Assembly (NCBI RefSeq): GCF_001954195.1
Contig: NZ_MBES01000002.1
Location: 1-64,000, forward strand
Length of the DNA: 64,000 bases
Source: Mycobacterium sp. IS-1264
GTDB taxonomy: Bacteria; Actinomycetota; Actinomycetes; Mycobacteriales; Mycobacteriaceae
Reading direction: 5' to 3'
Part shown: positions 35,457-44,844 of the stretch, one piece after another
Position numbering within the stretch: the first letter of the stretch is position 1
How the letters are laid out: each line of letters starts with the position of its first letter
The notes under the pieces: model-generated
Seen by the model: only the letters and a program-made list of their open reading frames with translations
What the model was told of the DNA's origin: nothing
Databases searched by the model: none
Program-made: the position numbers and the translations under genes

Positions 35457-36005
35457 TTAGATCTCCAGGCTCGACAGCTGCCCGATGATCTGCGCGGCAA
35501 GCGGATTCAGCGTCGCCATCCCGTCGCGCACCGCGTAACGGGAACCGGCGAGATTGACCACCAGCGTGCTTCCGGACACGCCGGCGAGCCCGCGTGACAA
35601 CCCGGCGTCGATGATTCCCGCGGCGAGCCCCGAGGCGCGGATGGCCTCGGCGATGCCCAGGATCTCGCGGTCCAGGATGTCGCGGGTGGCCTCCGGCGCG
35701 ACGTCGCGCGGCGTGACACCCGTGCCGCCGACCGAGACCACCAGGTCCACCCCGCCGATCACCGCCGTGTTCAGCGCGTTGCGGATCTCGACCTCGTCGG
35801 CCGCGACCGCCACCACACCGTCGACGACGAATCCCGCCTCGGTCAGCAGCTCGGTGACCAGCGGTCCGCTGTGATCCTCGTCCCCGTGGGCGGTGCGATC
35901 GTCGACCACCACGACCAGCGCCCGGCCGACTACCAACTCCGCACCCGTTTCCATGGGTGCCACCGTATATCCGAGCTCCGACAGCGGTTCATCGACTCTC
36001 ATCAC
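35457..36005 (-). CDS. moaB2: MoaB/Mog-type molybdopterin biosynthesis protein
   Basis: 182 residues. The MogA fold shows ALVVVVDDRTAHGDEDHSGPLV, the substrate motif DLVVSVGGTGVTPRDVAPEAT and GSTLVVNLAGSRYAV. It adenylylates molybdopterin in related proteins. The GTG at 36005 overlaps the pepD stop (GTGA), with ATG as the next codon. It forms an operon with mprA, mprB and pepD, as recalled for Rv0981-Rv0984. Confidence 0.92.
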   Translation of the reverse strand: MMRVDEPLSELGYTVAPMETGAELVVGRALVVVVDDRTAHGDEDHSGPLVTELLTEAGFVVDGVVAVAADEVEIRNALNTAVIGGVDLVVSVGGTGVTPRDVAPEATRDILDREILGIAEAIRASGLAAGIIDAGLSRGLAGVSGSTLVVNLAGSRYAVRDGMATLNPLAAQIIGQLSSLEI

Positions 36006-37462
36006 TGATCCGCCTTGCCGAGCGTGACCGGTACGGTGCGGCTGCCACCGCCGGGATCCTGGAAGGTCAGCGACACTTTGTCGCCCGGTGCCTTGGACCG
36101 CACGGCGGCGACTAAGGCGTCGGCGTTGTTGATCGGGCGGTCGTCGACCTTGGTCACGGTCACGCCCTTGGGCACTCCGGCGGTTGCGGCGGCGCCGCCC
36201 TGCACGACGTCGACGACCTTGGCGCCCGGGGTGGCCTTGTCACTGGTCACCTGGACGCCGAGCGAGGCATGGGTGGCCTTGCCGGTGCTGATCAACTCGT
36301 CGGCGATGCGCTTGGCCTGGTCGACCGGAATCGCGAAGCCAAGGCCGATCGATCCGCTCTGGGCGTCGGGTGAATCGGCGCCCAGGGTGGCGATCGCCGA
36401 GTTGACGCCGACCAGTTGACCCTGCATGTTGACCAGCGCGCCGCCGGAGTTACCCGGGTTGATCGCGGCGTCGGTCTGAATCGCGTCCAGCACCGTGTTC
36501 TGGTTGCCCGACTCGCCGGTCGTCGATACCGGCCGGTTCATCGCGCTGATGATTCCGGTGGTCACCGTGCCCGATAGGCCCAGCGGTGACCCGATCGCCA
36601 CCACCGGCTGGCCTACCCTCAGGTCCGACGAGGAGCCCATCGAGATCGGTGTGAGCCCCGACGTGCCCTGCACCCGGATCACGGCGATGTCGCTGGTGGG
36701 ATCGGCGCCGAGCACTGTGAACGGTGCGGTGCGGCCGTCCGAGAAGGTCACCGTCGTCTTGGGCGGCGGACCGGCCGGTCCCCCGGGCCCGCCGGGGGCG
36801 TTCGGCGGCTTGGCCGCCGCGGCGACGACGTGGTTGTTCGTCAGGATCAGCCCATCGGCCGACAGGACGATGCCGGAGCCCTCTTCGGAGGCGCGGCCCA
36901 TGTCCGTCTCCAACATGACGACGCTGGGCACCACCTTGGCGGCGACCTGTTCGACGGTGCCGGGCGGCATGTTCGCGGCCGGGATGCTGGGCGCGGCCCC
37001 CGGGATCAGCCCGGTGCCGCCGCCGCTCGCGGTGTGCGTGCCCAGCTCGACGACCGTGGCGGCGGCGCCGCCGATACCCGCCGACACCACCGCGATCGCG
37101 ACCGCCCCGACCGTCAATAGGCCCGCGCGCGAACGCTTCTGGGGTGGGGGTGGCATCGGGGGCAGCATCCCGATCGGGCCGGTAGCGCCGGGAATCGGAC
37201 CCGCACCCGTCCCGCCGGGTATCCGACCCGGCCCGGTGCCGCCGGGTATGGGGCCCGGCCCGGTTCCGCCGAACGGTTCGTAGGGCTGACGGAACTGCGT
37301 GGTCTGCGTCGGCTGCGAAGGCTGCGAGGGCTGATAGCGCCAATCCAACTGCTGGTTGTACGGCGGCTGCTGCCCCTGGGCATAAGCGGGGGGCACAGGC
37401 TGATTAGGCGCGCGGTATCCCGGCTGCTGCGGCGGTGGCGAATACCTCGGGTCATTCGTCAT
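36002..37462 (-). CDS. pepD: HtrA-like serine protease with PDZ domain
   Basis: 486 residues. A Pro/Gln/Gly-rich cytoplasmic tail of about 110 residues contains short repeats (GTGPGPIPG, GTGPGRIPG, GTGAGPIPG). One membrane segment follows (LLTVGAVAIAVVSAGIGGAA). The trypsin-like domain has His in TNNHVV, Asp in SDIAVI and Ser in GNSGGALV, with a Pro/Gly-rich insert after the His. A PDZ domain completes it (KVDDRPINNADALVAAV). It degrades or refolds damaged exported proteins. It follows mprB and is part of the MprAB envelope-stress response. Confidence 0.94.
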   Translation of the reverse strand: MTNDPRYSPPPQQPGYRAPNQPVPPAYAQGQQPPYNQQLDWRYQPSQPSQPTQTTQFRQPYEPFGGTGPGPIPGGTGPGRIPGGTGAGPIPGATGPIGMLPPMPPPPQKRSRAGLLTVGAVAIAVVSAGIGGAAATVVELGTHTASGGGTGLIPGAAPSIPAANMPPGTVEQVAAKVVPSVVMLETDMGRASEEGSGIVLSADGLILTNNHVVAAAAKPPNAPGGPGGPAGPPPKTTVTFSDGRTAPFTVLGADPTSDIAVIRVQGTSGLTPISMGSSSDLRVGQPVVAIGSPLGLSGTVTTGIISAMNRPVSTTGESGNQNTVLDAIQTDAAINPGNSGGALVNMQGQLVGVNSAIATLGADSPDAQSGSIGLGFAIPVDQAKRIADELISTGKATHASLGVQVTSDKATPGAKVVDVVQGGAAATAGVPKGVTVTKVDDRPINNADALVAAVRSKAPGDKVSLTFQDPGGGSRTVPVTLGKADQ

Positions 37463-37535
37463 GTCGCTAAGTCGCTCTTCCTCTAATTGGGCGTGTGTCG
37501 GCTCGACTTGGCTCGATTTCCAACAGTAACTGCAA

Positions 37536-39071
37536 CTACCTTGCCTGCGCCGACTGAGAGTCCACTGAGATAACGTTCGCCGAACCCCGAGAGTTCGCGC
37601 CGTTGCCGGGGACCGTCACGGCGGAGTCGGTCGTGGCGTCGGAAGCGGGCGTGGGTTCCGTCGAAACCGGCATCGGCCGGCCAGGCAGCAGCACGTAAAT
37701 CGATGTTCCCGGCGGCTGTCCTCCCGAAACCGTGTCTTCGACGCGCAGTAACCCGCCGTGGTTGAGAACCACCTTCTTGACGATCGCCAGTCCCAACCCC
37801 GAACCGGGCATCGCCCTTGCCGTCGTCGACCGGTAGAACCGCTCGAAGACCAGGCGACGCTCGTGCGGCGGGATCCCCGGCCCATGATCGGAGACCACGA
37901 GCTCGGCGTGCGACGGGTCCAGTTGGCGCATCGTGACACCGACATGACCGCCGGGCGGGCTCCACTTGGCCGCGTTGTCCATGAGGTTCAACGCCGCCCG
38001 TGACAGCCCGGCGGCATCGCCGTACACCTGCCACCCGATCACGTCGACGTCGAAGTGAATGTCGTTGCGCCGCCGCCTGACTCGCTCAAGGCTGCGATCG
38101 ATGACCTCGGACATGTCGACGGTCTCGTGCACCACCTGGCCGGCGTCGTCCCGGGTCAGGTCCACCAAATCGCCCACCAGCGTGGACAATTCCTCGATCT
38201 GCGCGAGCACATCGGCCCGCAGATCGACCATCTCCTGCTCCGGCAGCCGCGGCGCCCCCGGTTCCATCGAGGCCATCAGCAGCTCGACGTTGGTGCGCAG
38301 CGAGGTCAGCGGGGTGCGCAATTCGTGGCCGGCGTCGGTGACCAACCGCGCCTGGCGTTCCCGCGACTCGGCCAACGCCCGCAGCATCAAGTTGAATGCC
38401 TCAGTGAGCCTTGCCAATTCGTCGCTGCCGAACACCGGGATGGGACGCAGGTCGTCGGTGCGTGCCACCCGCTCGGCCGCCTCGGTCAGCCGGGCCACCG
38501 GGCGCAGACCGGCGCGGGTGACCATTCCCCCGGCCACCGCGGCGACGGCGACACCGATCCCCCCGACGATCAGCAGCACCCACCGCAATTTGGTCATGAC
38601 CGCTTCGGTCGGCTTGAGGCTCTTGGAGATCAGCAGCGAGCTGCCGTTGGGCAGGTGGATGGCCAGGATCCGTTGGTCGGAGGCGGTGCGCCGCGACATG
38701 AACAAATCACCGCGGATGACGGCCTTCTCGGCCGTGCCGACCGGTAGCGTCTGGCCGGGCTGGTTGGCGGTGTAGATCGAGTGGCCCGGGTTCACCAGCA
38801 TCGCGTTGACATCGGAATAGGCGGTGCCCTCGATGGCCTTGCCGGGGTCGGCGGCCAGCGATCCGCTGGTGATCAGCAGCTGCGCGCGGCTCTCCAATTG
38901 GTTGTCGATGTCGCTGTAGAGCGCCGCCGAGATCACCGCGTACACGGCGCATGCCATCAGCACGACGACCATCGCTACCATCGCCATCGCCAGCAGCATC
39001 ACCCGCCAACGCAAGGACAACGAGCTGGTCGCTCGTAGCGGTGCGCCCCGGCGGTGGTGGAACCGGACCAT
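37536..39071 (-). CDS. mprB: Sensor histidine kinase MprB
   Basis: 511 residues. The first membrane helix is at about 25-48 and the second at about 163-183, with a sensor domain between. A HAMP domain follows, then the H-box ARLVTDAGHELRTPLTSL, and ATPase motifs NLMDNAAKWS, VSDHGPGIP and GSGLGLAIVKKV. The C-terminal 50 residues are Ser/Thr/Asn-rich and disordered. It senses envelope stress and phosphorylates MprA. The ATG overlaps the last base of the mprA stop, so the pair is coupled. Confidence 0.95.
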   Translation of the reverse strand: MVRFHHRRGAPLRATSSLSLRWRVMLLAMAMVAMVVVLMACAVYAVISAALYSDIDNQLESRAQLLITSGSLAADPGKAIEGTAYSDVNAMLVNPGHSIYTANQPGQTLPVGTAEKAVIRGDLFMSRRTASDQRILAIHLPNGSSLLISKSLKPTEAVMTKLRWVLLIVGGIGVAVAAVAGGMVTRAGLRPVARLTEAAERVARTDDLRPIPVFGSDELARLTEAFNLMLRALAESRERQARLVTDAGHELRTPLTSLRTNVELLMASMEPGAPRLPEQEMVDLRADVLAQIEELSTLVGDLVDLTRDDAGQVVHETVDMSEVIDRSLERVRRRRNDIHFDVDVIGWQVYGDAAGLSRAALNLMDNAAKWSPPGGHVGVTMRQLDPSHAELVVSDHGPGIPPHERRLVFERFYRSTTARAMPGSGLGLAIVKKVVLNHGGLLRVEDTVSGGQPPGTSIYVLLPGRPMPVSTEPTPASDATTDSAVTVPGNGANSRGSANVISVDSQSAQAR

Positions 39072-39757
39072 CAGGGCGGCGTCTCCCGCAGGACGTAGCC
39101 AACCCCGCGCACCGTGTGGATCAGACGCGGCTCACCGTCGGCTTCGGTTTTGCGCCGCAGATAGCCCACGTAGACCTCCAGCGCGTTGCCCGAGGTGGGG
39201 AAGTCGAATCCCCACACCTCCTCGAGGATGCGGCTGCGGGTGAGCACCCGGCGCGGATTGGCGATCAGCATTTCCAGCAAGGCGAATTCGGTGCGGGTCA
39301 GGCTGATTCGGCGTTGTCCGCGGGTGACCTCGCGGGTCAGCGGGTCCAGGGTCAGATCGGAGAACGTCATGGCAACCGACTCGGCGGCGTCGTCAGGCTT
39401 GGTCCGACGCAACAGCGCCCGCATGCGCGCCAACAGCTCTTCGAGAGCGAACGGCTTGGGCAGATAGTCATCGGCGCCGGCGTCCAGGCCGGCCACCCGC
39501 TCGGAGACCGAATCGCGCGCGGTGAGCACGAGGATGGGCAGGTCGTCACCGGTGCTGCGGAGTTGACGGCAGACCTCGAGACCGTCCAGCCGCGGCATCA
39601 TCACATCCAGAACGAGCGCGTCGGGCCGGTCGCTGGCAATCATGTGCAGGGCTTCGACCCCGTCATGGGCCAACTCGACCGAGTATCCGTTGAACGACAG
39701 TGACCTGCGCAGCGACTCACGCACCGCGCGATCGTCGTCTACGACAAGAATCCGCAC
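39071..39757 (-). CDS. mprA: Response regulator MprA
   Basis: 228 residues of the OmpR family. The receiver domain has acidic VDDDRAV, the phosphoacceptor Asp in [13 protein letters not shown], and LTARD. The C-terminal winged helix has [16 protein letters not shown] and [18 protein letters not shown]. It controls stress genes such as sigE and pepD in mycobacteria. A 19-base direct-repeat MprA box lies 23 bases before the start, so autoregulation is expected. Confidence 0.96.
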   Translation of the reverse strand: MRILVVDDDRAVRESLRRSLSFNGYSVELAHDGVEALHMIASDRPDALVLDVMMPRLDGLEVCRQLRSTGDDLPILVLTARDSVSERVAGLDAGADDYLPKPFALEELLARMRALLRRTKPDDAAESVAMTFSDLTLDPLTREVTRGQRRISLTRTEFALLEMLIANPRRVLTRSRILEEVWGFDFPTSGNALEVYVGYLRRKTEADGEPRLIHTVRGVGYVLRETPP

Positions 39758-39779
39758 GGCAACTAGTTTCGTCCTAGCG

Positions 39780-39798
39780 TCTGAGAGCGGCCTGAGAG
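39780..39798 (-). promoter_or_regulatory. MprA box (direct repeat)
   Basis: The minus strand reads CTCTCAGG, three bases, CTCTCAGA. This is two 8-base direct repeats within 19 bases, the layout I recall for MprA binding sites. It lies just upstream of mprA. Confidence 0.6.
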
Positions 39799-39868
39799 GC
39801 GCGCCGGTTTAGCCCGATCTCGTCACAGAGGTCACACCGGCATCTGCCCGGGAGGGGATGCCCTTTTT

Positions 39869-39924
39869 GCCCGCCTCAGCGCGACAACTGCGCTAGCCGC
39901 AGGAATTGTCGCTGTGAGGCGGGC
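39869..39924. terminator. Long hairpin, putative terminator of rpmF
   Basis: Arms of 19 bases (39869-39887 and 39906-39924) pair at 17 positions, and the loop contains a further CTGCG/CGCAG stem. It lies about 74 bases downstream of the rpmF stop, with no U-tract on the minus strand. Mycobacterial terminators often lack U-tracts. The rest of the 240 bases between rpmF and mprA holds only the MprA box. Confidence 0.5.
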
Positions 39925-39997
39925 GAATCGTGTGGCTGCCGGGCCAGATACGCATGTGGCAGCTGTGACGGCGCGACATTGGCGGTCGCGAAAACCC

Positions 39998-40171
39998 CTA
40001 GCGCCGGTCGAGGTCGATCAGACCCAGGCGGGCCGCCTTGAGCAGCCGACGGGGCAATTTGTGCTGCTGACCTGCCACCGTCACGCTCACGAGCTCGGTC
40101 TTGGTGGCCTTCCACTGCGCGCGGCGGCTTCGGGTGTTCGCGCGCGACATCCTGCGCTTGGGTGTGGCCAT
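39998..40171 (-). CDS. rpmF: 50S ribosomal protein L32
   Basis: 57 residues starting [20 protein letters not shown] and ending [15 protein letters not shown], the full L32 sequence. It has no cysteines, so it is the zinc-independent (C-minus) form. The gene is transcribed away from the AtuA-like operon. A long hairpin follows it. Position beside mprA agrees with Rv0979A as recalled. Confidence 0.95.
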   Translation of the reverse strand: MATPKRRMSRANTRSRRAQWKATKTELVSVTVAGQQHKLPRRLLKAARLGLIDLDRR

Positions 40172-40323
40172 GGTCGGGCCTTACTCCTTGATCGGGGTTC
40201 GGGTCGGTCGGCCGAATGGCGACGATTGCCCATCAGAATAGTCGCTGGCCTGCTGGGCGCCAAAACGGCGGCCGCCGGAGCTTCCTGTCTTTCGGGAGCC
40301 GAGGCGGCCGGAGCATGCTGGTA

Positions 40324-40353
40324 TTCACGCTGCTGTCGGCGTCCGGCTATGCT
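40324..40353 (+). promoter_or_regulatory. Candidate promoter of the AtuA/fadE13/acc operon
   Basis: TTCACG (-35) and TATGCT (-10) are separated by 18 bases, 46 bases before the start codon of the first operon gene. Only a sequence match; the rest of the 227-base gap to rpmF shows nothing else. Confidence 0.4.
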
Positions 40354-40398
40354 GACCTACCGGTTGGTTGGCTCGATCCCATCGAAGGGAGTGTGTGC

Positions 40399-42102
40399 AT
40401 GGTCTCTCGCGCCGGCCCCGTCCGGATCGCGAACTGCTCGGGCTTCTACGGCGACCGGCTTTCGGCGATGCGCGAAATGCTCACCGGCGGCGACGTCGAC
40501 TACCTGACCGGCGATTATCTGGCCGAGCTCACCATGCTCATCCTGGGCCGCGACCGGATGAAACACCCCGAACGCGGCTATGCGAAGACCTTCCTGACCC
40601 AACTCGAGGACTGCCTCGGCGAGGCCTGCGACCGCGGAGTGCGCATCGTCGCCAACGCCGGCGGCCTCAACCCCGCCGGGCTCGCCGACGCCGTCCGCGC
40701 GCTGGCCGAGCGCCTCGGCATCGCGGCCCGGGTCGCCCACGTCGAGGGCGACGACCTGCAGCCGCGCGCGGCCGAGCTGGGGCTGGGCACGCCGCTGACC
40801 GCCAACGCCTACCTGGGCGCGTGGGGCATCGCCGACTGCCTCGCCGACGGGGCCGACGTCGTGGTCACCGGGCGGGTCACCGACGCCTCGGTGATCGTCG
40901 GGGCCGCCGCCGCGCATTTCGGCTGGGGCCGCACCGACTACAACGAACTCGCCGGCGCCGTGGTGGCGGGCCACGTCATCGAGTGCGGCATCCAGGCCAC
41001 CGGCGGCAACTACGCGTTCTTCACCGAAGTACCCGACCTGACCTACGCGGGCTTCCCCCTCGCCGAGGTCAACGCCGACGGGTCGTCGGTGATCACCAAA
41101 CACCCGGGAACCGGGGGCCTGGTGAGCGTCGACACCGTCACCGCCCAGCTGCTCTACGAGATCACCGGCGCCCGCTACGCCAACCCCGACGTGACAGCCC
41201 GGATGGACAGCGTCGAACTGTCCGCCGACGGTCCCGACCGGGTGCGGATCAGCGGCGTGCTCGGCGAGCCACCGCCGCCCACGCTGAAGGTATCGCTGAA
41301 CAGCATCGGCGGGTTCCGCAACACCATGACGTTCGTGCTGACCGGACTGGACATCGAGGCCAAGGCCGACTTGGTGCGTCGCCAGCTCGAGGCCGCGCTC
41401 ACAGTCAAACCCGCCGAACTGGAATGGACCCTGGCCCGCACCGACCACGCCGATGCCGACACCGAGGAAGCCGCCAGCGCGTTGCTGCGCTGCGTCGTCC
41501 GCGACCCCGATCCCGCCAACGTCGGACGTCAGTTCTCTTCGGCCGCAGTGGAATTGGCGCTCGCCAGCTATCCGGGATTCACCGTGACCGCACCGCCGGG
41601 AGACGGCCAGGTCTACGGCGTCTTCACGCCCGGCTATGTCGACGCGGCCCAGGTGCCGCACATCGCGGTGCACGCCGACGGCAGTCGCACCGACATCGCC
41701 TGCGCCACTGAGACTTTGGAGCTGGCACCCGCGGATACCCCCCAGCTGCCCGACCGGTTGCCGGCCGGCCCGACGCGACGGGTGCCGCTGGGCCGCATCG
41801 CGGGGGCGCGCAGCGGCGACAAGGGCGGCTCGGCGAACGTCGGCGTCTGGGTGCGCACCGACGAACAGTGGCGCTGGCTGGCCAACACCCTGACCGTCGA
41901 ACTGTTCAAGGACCTGCTGCCCGAGGCGGCCGACTTCGACGTCACCCGCCATGTGCTGCCCAACCTGCGCGCGGTCAACTTCGTCGTCGACGGCATCCTG
42001 GGCCAGGGGGTCGCCTACCAAGCGCGCTTCGATCCTCAGGCCAAAGGACTGGGCGAATGGCTGCGCAGCCGCTACGTCGACATCCCCGAAAGGCTGTTGT
42101 GA
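40399..42102 (+). CDS. AtuA-like (DUF1446) acyclic terpene/acyl-CoA catabolism protein
   Basis: 567 residues. The N-terminal two thirds are a DUF1446/AtuA domain: RIANCSGFYGDRLSAMREML, IVANAGGLNPAGLADAV, VVTGRVTDASVIVG, ECGIQATGGNYAFF and ITKHPGTGGLVSVDTV. The C-terminal 110 residues (LGRIAGARSGDKGGSANVGV, then PNLRAVNFVVDGILGQGVAY) are the domain often fused in these proteins. AtuA is needed for acyclic terpene breakdown in Pseudomonas; the exact reaction is unknown. GAAGGGAG precedes the ATG. It heads an overlapping operon with a biotin carboxylase and two acyl-CoA dehydrogenases. From recall it corresponds to Rv0976c. Confidence 0.85.
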   Translation: MVSRAGPVRIANCSGFYGDRLSAMREMLTGGDVDYLTGDYLAELTMLILGRDRMKHPERGYAKTFLTQLEDCLGEACDRGVRIVANAGGLNPAGLADAVRALAERLGIAARVAHVEGDDLQPRAAELGLGTPLTANAYLGAWGIADCLADGADVVVTGRVTDASVIVGAAAAHFGWGRTDYNELAGAVVAGHVIECGIQATGGNYAFFTEVPDLTYAGFPLAEVNADGSSVITKHPGTGGLVSVDTVTAQLLYEITGARYANPDVTARMDSVELSADGPDRVRISGVLGEPPPPTLKVSLNSIGGFRNTMTFVLTGLDIEAKADLVRRQLEAALTVKPAELEWTLARTDHADADTEEAASALLRCVVRDPDPANVGRQFSSAAVELALASYPGFTVTAPPGDGQVYGVFTPGYVDAAQVPHIAVHADGSRTDIACATETLELAPADTPQLPDRLPAGPTRRVPLGRIAGARSGDKGGSANVGVWVRTDEQWRWLANTLTVELFKDLLPEAADFDVTRHVLPNLRAVNFVVDGILGQGVAYQARFDPQAKGLGEWLRSRYVDIPERLL

Positions 42103-43247
42103 ATATCTGGACCACGCCGGAGCGCGAACAATTGCGAAAGACGGTGCGCTCCTTCGCAGAACGCGAGATCCTGCCCAACGTCGACGAGTGGGAGCGCACT
42201 GGCGACCTGCCGCGCGAGCTACACCGTCGCGCCGGTGCGGCCGGCCTGCTGGGCGCCGGCTTTCCCGAGACGGTCGGGGGCGGAGGCGGGGACGGCGCCG
42301 ACGCGGTGGTCATCTGCGAAGAAATGCATCAGGCCGGCACGCCCGGCGGCGTCTATGCGTCGCTGTTCACGTGCGGAATCGCGGTGCCGCACATGATCGC
42401 ATCCGGCGACGAGCGGCTGATCGACGAGTTTGTCCGGCCTACCCTGGCCGGCGAGAAGATCGGATCGCTGGCCATCACCGAGCCCGGCGGCGGTTCGGAT
42501 GTGGGGCACCTGCGAACCAGCGCCGTGTTGGACGGCGACCACTACGTGGTCAACGGGGCCAAGACCTACATCACCTCCGGAGTGCGCGCCGACTACGTCG
42601 TCACCGCGGTGCGCACCGGCGGTCCGGGCGCGGCCGGGGTCTCGCTGCTCCTGGTCGAGAAGGGCACACCCGGTTTCGAGGTAACCCGCAAGCTGGACAA
42701 GATGGGCTGGCGGTCCTCCGACACCGCCGAGCTGTCCTACACCGACGTGCGGGTGCCCCGGGCCAACCTGGTCGGCGCCGAGCACAGCGGATTCGCACAG
42801 ATCGCCCAAGCGTTCGTCGCCGAGCGGATCGGCCTTGCCGCGCAGGCATATTCGAGCGCGCAGCGGTGTCTTGACCTGACCGTGCAGTGGTGCCGCGATC
42901 GGGAGACGTTCGGTCGCCCGCTGATATCGCGCCAGTCGGTGCAGAACACGCTGGCCGAGATGGCCCGGCGCATCGACGTCGCCCGCGTCTACTCACGCCA
43001 CGTGGTCGAGCGCCAGTTGGCCGGCGAGACCAACCTGATTGCATCCGTGTGCTTCGCCAAGAACACGGCCGTCGAAGCCGGGGAATGGGTTGCCAACCAA
43101 GCCGTTCAGCTGTTCGGAGGCATGGGCTACATGGCCGAATCCGAAGTCGAACGCCAATACCGGGACATGAGGATCCTGGGCATCGGCGGCGGAACCACCG
43201 AAATCCTCACCGCACTGGCCGCCAAGACCCTGGGATTCCAATCATGA
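42099..43247 (+). CDS. fadE13: Acyl-CoA dehydrogenase
   Basis: 382 residues, the length recalled for Rv0975c. The three-domain fold shows SLAITEPGGGSDVGHLRTSA (FAD/substrate loop), LDKMGWRSSDTAELSYTDVR, RETFGRPLISRQSVQNTLAEM and the C-terminal QLFGGMGYMAESEVERQYRD, then ILGIGGGTTEI. It introduces the alpha-beta double bond in an acyl-CoA, probably branched given its neighbours. The GTG at 42099 overlaps the previous stop (GTGA) and its own stop overlaps accD2 (ATGA). Confidence 0.94.
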   Translation: MNIWTTPEREQLRKTVRSFAEREILPNVDEWERTGDLPRELHRRAGAAGLLGAGFPETVGGGGGDGADAVVICEEMHQAGTPGGVYASLFTCGIAVPHMIASGDERLIDEFVRPTLAGEKIGSLAITEPGGGSDVGHLRTSAVLDGDHYVVNGAKTYITSGVRADYVVTAVRTGGPGAAGVSLLLVEKGTPGFEVTRKLDKMGWRSSDTAELSYTDVRVPRANLVGAEHSGFAQIAQAFVAERIGLAAQAYSSAQRCLDLTVQWCRDRETFGRPLISRQSVQNTLAEMARRIDVARVYSRHVVERQLAGETNLIASVCFAKNTAVEAGEWVANQAVQLFGGMGYMAESEVERQYRDMRILGIGGGTTEILTALAAKTLGFQS

Positions 43248-44839
43248 CGGTGTTGAAGTCCACCCTCGATCCGAAGGCCGACACCTACGCCGAGGCGGCG
43301 GCGGCGGCGAACACAAAGCTCGTCGAAATCGAGGCCGAGCTCGCCAAAGCGCTTGGGGGCGGCGGGCCCAAGTACGTCGAGCGTCATCACGCCCGCGGCA
43401 AGCTGACCGCCCGGGAACGCATCGAGCTGCTCGTCGACCCGGACTCCCCGTTCCTGGAACTGAGCCCACTGGCCGCCTACGGCAGCGCCTTTCAGATCGG
43501 CGCCAGCACGGTCACCGGCATCGGCGCGGTGTCCGGCGTGGAGTGCATGATCGTCGCCAACGACCCGACGGTCAAAGGCGGCACCAGCAATCCGTGGACG
43601 CTGAAGAAGATCCTGCGGGCCAACCAGATTGCCTTCGAGAACCGCCTTCCCGTCATCTCGCTCGTCGAATCCGGCGGCGCGGACCTGCCCACGCAGAAGG
43701 AAATCTTCATCCCCGGCGGGCGGATGTTCCGGGATCTCACCCGGCTTTCGGCGGCCGGCATCCCCACCATCGCGCTGGTGTTCGGCAACTCCACCGCGGG
43801 CGGCGCCTACGTCCCCGGCATGTCCGACCACGTGGTCATGATCAAGGAGCGTTCGAAGGTCTTCCTGGCCGGTCCGCCGCTGGTGAAGATGGCCACCGGC
43901 GAGGAGTCCGACGACGAATCCCTGGGCGGTGCCGAAATGCATGCCCGCACATCGGGTTTGGCGGACTACTTCGCCGTCGACGAGCTGGACGCGCTGCGGA
44001 TCGGGCGCCGCATCGTTGCCAGGCTCAATTGGGTCAAGCAGGGCCCGGCGCCCAGTCCCGTGACGGAGCCGCTGTTCGACGCCGAGGAGCTGATCGGCAT
44101 CGTGCCGCCGGATCTGCGCATCCCCTTCGATCCGCGCGAGGTGATCGCCCGCATCGTCGACGGCTCCGAATTCGACGAATTCAAGGCCATGTACGGCTCG
44201 TCGCTGGTGACCGGCTGGGCGAGGCTGCACGGCTATCCGCTGGGCATCCTGGCCAACGCGCGCGGCGTGTTGTTCAGCGAGGAGTCGCAGAAGGCCACCC
44301 AGTTCATCCAGCTCGCCAACCGCTCGGACACGCCACTGTTGTTCCTGCACAACACCACCGGCTACATGGTGGGCAAGGACTACGAAGAAGGCGGCATGAT
44401 CAAACACGGATCGATGATGATCAACGCCGTGTCGAATTCGACCGTCCCGCACATCTCGCTGCTGATCGGCGCGTCCTACGGCGCCGGGCACTACGGCATG
44501 TGCGGGCGGGCCTACGATCCCCGGTTCCTGTTCGCCTGGCCGAGCGCCAAGGCCGCGGTGATGGGCGGCGCCCAGCTCTCGGGTGTGCTGTCGATCGTGG
44601 CGCGCGCGGCCGCCCAGGCCCGCGGGGATCAGGTCGACGAGGAAGCCGATGCGGCCATGCGGGCCGCCGTCGAGGGGCAGATCGAGGCCGAGTCGCTGCC
44701 GTTAGTGCTGTCCGGGATGCTCTACGACGACGGCGTTATCGACCCGCGGGACACCCGCACGGTACTGGGAATGTGTTTGTCCGCCATCGCCAATGGCCCG
44801 ATCAAAGGGACGTCGAACTTCGGCGTCTTCCGGATGTGA
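43244..44839 (+). CDS. accD2: Acyl-CoA carboxylase beta subunit (carboxyltransferase)
   Basis: 531 residues. The crotonase-like halves are marked by ARGKLTARERIELLVDPDSPF, ESGGADLPTQKEIF, GNSTAGGAYVPGMSDH and, in the second half, FLHNTTGYMVGKDYEEGG, IGASYGAGHYGMCGRAYDPRF and AKAAVMGGAQLSGV. It moves CO2 from biotin to an acyl-CoA. The sequence is close to methylcrotonyl-CoA carboxylase beta subunits, which suits a leucine or terpene breakdown operon. Substrate specificity is inference. Start ATGA overlap with fadE13. Confidence 0.94.
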   Translation: MTVLKSTLDPKADTYAEAAAAANTKLVEIEAELAKALGGGGPKYVERHHARGKLTARERIELLVDPDSPFLELSPLAAYGSAFQIGASTVTGIGAVSGVECMIVANDPTVKGGTSNPWTLKKILRANQIAFENRLPVISLVESGGADLPTQKEIFIPGGRMFRDLTRLSAAGIPTIALVFGNSTAGGAYVPGMSDHVVMIKERSKVFLAGPPLVKMATGEESDDESLGGAEMHARTSGLADYFAVDELDALRIGRRIVARLNWVKQGPAPSPVTEPLFDAEELIGIVPPDLRIPFDPREVIARIVDGSEFDEFKAMYGSSLVTGWARLHGYPLGILANARGVLFSEESQKATQFIQLANRSDTPLLFLHNTTGYMVGKDYEEGGMIKHGSMMINAVSNSTVPHISLLIGASYGAGHYGMCGRAYDPRFLFAWPSAKAAVMGGAQLSGVLSIVARAAAQARGDQVDEEADAAMRAAVEGQIEAESLPLVLSGMLYDDGVIDPRDTRTVLGMCLSAIANGPIKGTSNFGVFRM

Positions 44840-44844
44840 GCCTG

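Noticed and set aside
39862..39868. T-tract beside the long hairpin as a classical intrinsic terminator
   Set aside because: The T-run lies on the plus strand before the hairpin. The minus-strand rpmF transcript would have A residues there, so it is not a U-tail.
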